NCBI GenBank assembly: GCA_963920705.1
Contig: CAWUCO010000207.1
Coordinates: 1,674,001-1,738,000, forward strand
DNA length: 64,000 nt
From: Odiellus spinosus
Taxonomy: Eukaryota; Arthropoda; Arachnida; Opiliones; Phalangiidae
Direction: 5' to 3'
The stretch's first letter is position 1, and each line of letters begins with the position of its first letter. Shown here piece after piece: positions 61,842-64,000 of this stretch. The notes below the pieces were generated by a model. The model made no database searches. It saw nothing but the letters and a program-made list of their open reading frames with translations, and was not told where the DNA came from. Position numbers and translations under genes: made by a program.

Positions 61842-62462
61842 TCCGCAAATTTCTCAAGTGCAGATCCGCAAATTTCCCAAGTGCAGATCCGCAAATTTCC
61901 CAAGTGCAGATCCGCAAATTTCCCAAGAGCAGATCCAGAAATTTTCCAAGTGCAGATCCACAAATTTTCTACGTGCAGATCCACAAATATCCCAAGTGAA
62001 GATCCGCAAATTTCCCAAGTGTAGATCCGCAAATTTCCCAAGTGCAGATCCGCAAATTTCCCAAGTGCAGATCCACAAATTTCCCAAATGCAGATCCAGA
62101 AATTTCCCAAGTGCAGATCCACAATTTTCCCAAGTGCAGATCCACAAATTTCCAAAGTGCAGATCCACAAATTTTCCAAGTGCAGATCCAGAAATTTCCC
62201 CAGTGCAGATCCAGAAATTTCCCGAGTGCAGATCCGCAAATTTCCCAAGTCCAGATCCGCAATTTTCCAAAGTGCAGATCCGCAAATTTCCCAAGTGCAG
62301 ATACGCAAATTTCCCAAGTGCAGATCCGCAAATTTCTCAAGTGCAGATCCGCAAATTCCCCAAGTGCAGATCCGCAAATTTCCCAAGTGCAGATCCGCAA
62401 ATTTCCCAAGTGCAGATCCACAAATTTCCCAAGTGCAGTTCCGCAAATTTCACAAGTGCAGA
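61842..62462 (+). repeat. 3,312-bp-spaced duplication, copy 2
   Basis: Carries TTTTCTACGTGC, CCCCAGTG and CCCGAGTG in the same order as copy 1. CAATTTTCCAAAG near 62,267 is a private change. Confidence 0.82.
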
Positions 62463-62490
62463 TCCAATAATTTCCCAAGTGCAGATCCAC

Positions 62491-64000
62491 AAATTTTCCA
62501 AGTGCTGATCCACAAATTTCAAAAGTGCAGATCCACAATTTTCCCAAGTGCAGATCCACAAATTTCAAAAGTTCAGATCCACAAATTTTCCAAGTGCAGA
62601 TCCGCAAATTTCCCATGTACAGATCCGCAAATTTCCCATGTACAGATCCGCAAATTTCCCAAGTGCAGATCCACAAATTTCTCAAGTACAGATACGCAAA
62701 TTTCAAAAGTGCAGATCCACAAATTTCCCTAGTACAGATCCAGAAATTTCCCATGTGCAGATCCACCATTTTCCCAAGTGCAGATCCAAAAATTTCCAAA
62801 GTGCAGATCCACAAATTTTCCAAGTGCAGATCCAGAAATTTCCCTAGTGCAGATCCAGAAATTTCCCAAGTGCAGATCCGCAAATTTCCCAAGTGCAGAT
62901 CCGCAAATTTCCCAAGTGCAGATCCGCAAATTTCCCAAGTGCAGATCCGCAAATTTCTCAAGTGCAAATCCGCAAATTTCCCAAGTGCAGATCCGCAAAT
63001 TTCCCAAGTGCAGATCCGCAAATTTCCCAAGAGCAGATCCAGAAATTTTCCAAGTGCAGATCCACAAATTTTCTAAGTGCAGATCCACAAATATCCCAAG
63101 TGAAGATCCGCAAATTTCCCAAGTGCAGATCCGCAAATTTCCCATGTGCAGATCCGCAAATTTCCCAAGTGCAGATCCACAAATTTCCCAAATGCAGATC
63201 CAGAAATTTCCCAAGTGCAGATCCACAATTTTCCCAAGTGCAGATCCACAAATTTCCAAAGTGCAGATCCACAAATTTTCCAAGTGCAGATCCAGAAATT
63301 TCCCTAGTGCAGATCCAGAAATTTCCCAAGTGCAGATCCGCAAATTTCACAAGTCCAGATCCGCAATTTTCCCAAGTGCAGATCCGCAAATTTCCCAAGT
63401 GCAGATCCGCAAATTTCTCAAGTGCAGATCCGCAAATTTCTCAAGTGCAGATCCGCAAATTTCCCAAGTGCAGATCCTCAAATTTCCCAAGTGCAGATCC
63501 GCAAATTTCCCAAGTGCAGATCCACAAATTTCCCAAGTGCAGTTCCGCAAATTTCACAAGTGCAGATCCAATAATTTCCCAAGTGCAGATCCACAAATTT
63601 TCCAAGTGCTGATCCACAAATTTTCTAAGTGCAGATCCACAAATTTCCCTAGTGCAGATCCAGAAATTTCCCAAGTGCAGATCCGCAAATTTCCCAAGTT
63701 CAGATCCGCAAATTTCCCAAGTGCAGATCCGCAAATTTCCCAAGTGCAGATCCTTAAATTTCCCAAGTGCAGATCCGCAAATTTCCCAAGTGCAGTTCCG
63801 CAAATTTCCCAAGTGCAGATCCACAAATTTCCCAAGTGCAGATCCAGAAATTTTCCAAGTGCTGATCCACAAATTTCCCAAGTGCAGATCCACAATTTTC
63901 CCAAGTGCAGATCCACAAATTTTCTAAGTGCAGATCCACAAATTTCCCTAGTGCAGATCCAGAAATTTCCCAAGTGCAGATCCGCAAATTTCCCAAGTTC
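62491..64000 (+). repeat. 3,059-bp-spaced duplication, copy 2 (runs off the window)
   Basis: CCACCAT at 62,763, CACAAGTCC at 63,348, AATAAT at 63,570. CCTTAAATTT at 63,751 replaces CCGCAAATTT of copy 1. Similarity is still present at the last base, so the copy continues beyond the window. Confidence 0.84.
62958..63398 (+). repeat. E block, copy 4
   Basis: CACAAGTCC at 63,348. Copied together with the rest of the 3,059-bp block. It shares CCCATGTGCAGATCCGC near 63,143 with copy 3 (60,084), a variant absent from copies 1 and 2. Confidence 0.8.

Larger units (their letters stand above)
1..64000 (+). repeat. 23-bp tandem satellite array filling the whole window
   Basis: Seen directly: the sequence is a head-to-tail array of a 23-bp monomer, CAAATTTCCC (positions 1-10) plus AAGTGCAGATCCG (11-23), with base 1 of the window at monomer position 1. 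About 2,783 monomers are present, none inverted. The commonest variable spot is the monomer junction, which reads CCG|C, CCA|C or CCA|G. Positions 8-10 also vary (CCC, TCC, CTC, CCT with AGTG, CCA with AAG). AAATTT and AGATCC change less often. Consensus GC is 11/23 (10/23 for the CCA form), and C exceeds G on this strand (7 to 4). No interspersed element, gene or unique sequence was found. A eukaryotic heterochromatic satellite is inferred from array length and HOR order. Centromeric, pericentromeric or subtelomeric placement cannot be decided from sequence alone. Confidence 0.98.
37061..64000 (+). repeat. Right HOR domain
   Basis: Same monomer, different variant set. Recurring clusters contain CCCATGTGCAG followed by CCACCATTTT, GTACAGATACGC, CAAGAGCAGATCC and GATGCGC. 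Repetition is organised in blocks of 0.3-4.2 kb rather than as a regular two-unit alternation. The domain continues past the window end, inside a duplicated block. Confidence 0.85.

Noticed and set aside
1-64000. CRISPR array
   Set aside because: The repeats are directly adjacent with no unique spacers, the array is far too long, and no cas genes are present.
1-64000. Telomeric repeat
   Set aside because: The 23-bp unit contains no TTAGGG-like or other short telomeric motif, and no such motif occurs in tandem anywhere in the window.
1-64000. G-quadruplex or i-motif array from the CCC present in most monomers
   Set aside because: C-runs are 3 long and about 20 bases apart, well outside the usual loop lengths, and many monomers have TCC or CTC instead.
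1-64000. Nucleosome phasing by 8 monomers (184 bp)
   Set aside because: The arithmetic is suggestive, but HOR units have 38, 39, 42, 43, 54 or 77 monomers, not multiples of 8, and I saw no 184-bp periodicity in the variants.
1-64000. Internal palindromes AAATTT, TGCA and GATC as hairpin or origin signals
   Set aside because: They are 4-6 bp long and have no extended dyad around them. No larger inverted repeat can form because all monomers share one orientation.
1-64000. CENP-B box
   Set aside because: The consensus monomer lacks the TTCG...CGGG core of the mammalian box, and I saw no variant monomer restoring it.

Overview
All 64,000 bases are one uninterrupted tandem array of a 23-bp satellite monomer: positions 1-10 CAAATTTCCC, positions 11-23 AAGTGCAGATCCG. 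The window opens exactly on monomer position 1 and holds about 2,783 monomers, all head-to-tail in one orientation. I found no unique-sequence island, transposon, RNA gene, promoter or credible protein gene. A long, homogenised, hierarchically organised array like this points to a eukaryotic heterochromatic block (centromeric, pericentromeric or subtelomeric). I do not recognise the monomer as a named satellite and cannot name the organism.

The consensus has no stop codon in any of the six frames. Because 23 is not divisible by 3, each frame cycles through all three monomer phases every 69 bp. All plus frames therefore encode one 23-residue peptide repeat and all minus frames another. The open frames that fill the window, up to about 1,200 codons, follow from this and are not annotated as genes.

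The useful annotation is the higher-order repeat (HOR) structure, read from variant monomers. In the left domain (about 1-28,440) I cut units at a GTGCTGATCC anchor monomer, which is followed by TTTTCTAAG one monomer later and, in most units, by AAGTGAAGATCC two monomers later. A second marker, TTTAACAAG, separates two unit types: B (marker 108 bp after the anchor; 38, 42 or 43 monomers) and A (marker 361 bp after the anchor; 39 monomers and derivatives). A and B alternate through much of the domain. A third type, C (77 monomers), carries a distinctive cluster called the M block. Units 2,336-7,280 recur at 16,412-21,034, about 14.1 kb away, nearly base for base.

A transition zone (about 28,441-37,060) mixes left and right variants and contains one of only two register breaks in the window, a 1-bp insertion near 29,536. 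It also holds clean tandem duplications of 1,012 and 1,311 bp and much of a 1,587-bp pair. The right domain (about 37,061-64,000) has a different variant set (CCACCATTTT, GATGCGC, GTACAGATACGC). Its main duplications are a pair 1,679 bp apart, a pair 4,232 bp apart, a 1,035-bp pair, and pairs 3,312 and 3,059 bp apart. The second register break, a 3-bp deletion, lies near 42,988. The picture is of an array amplified repeatedly by unequal exchange or segmental copying in blocks of 0.3 to 14 kb, with few indels that are not whole monomers.
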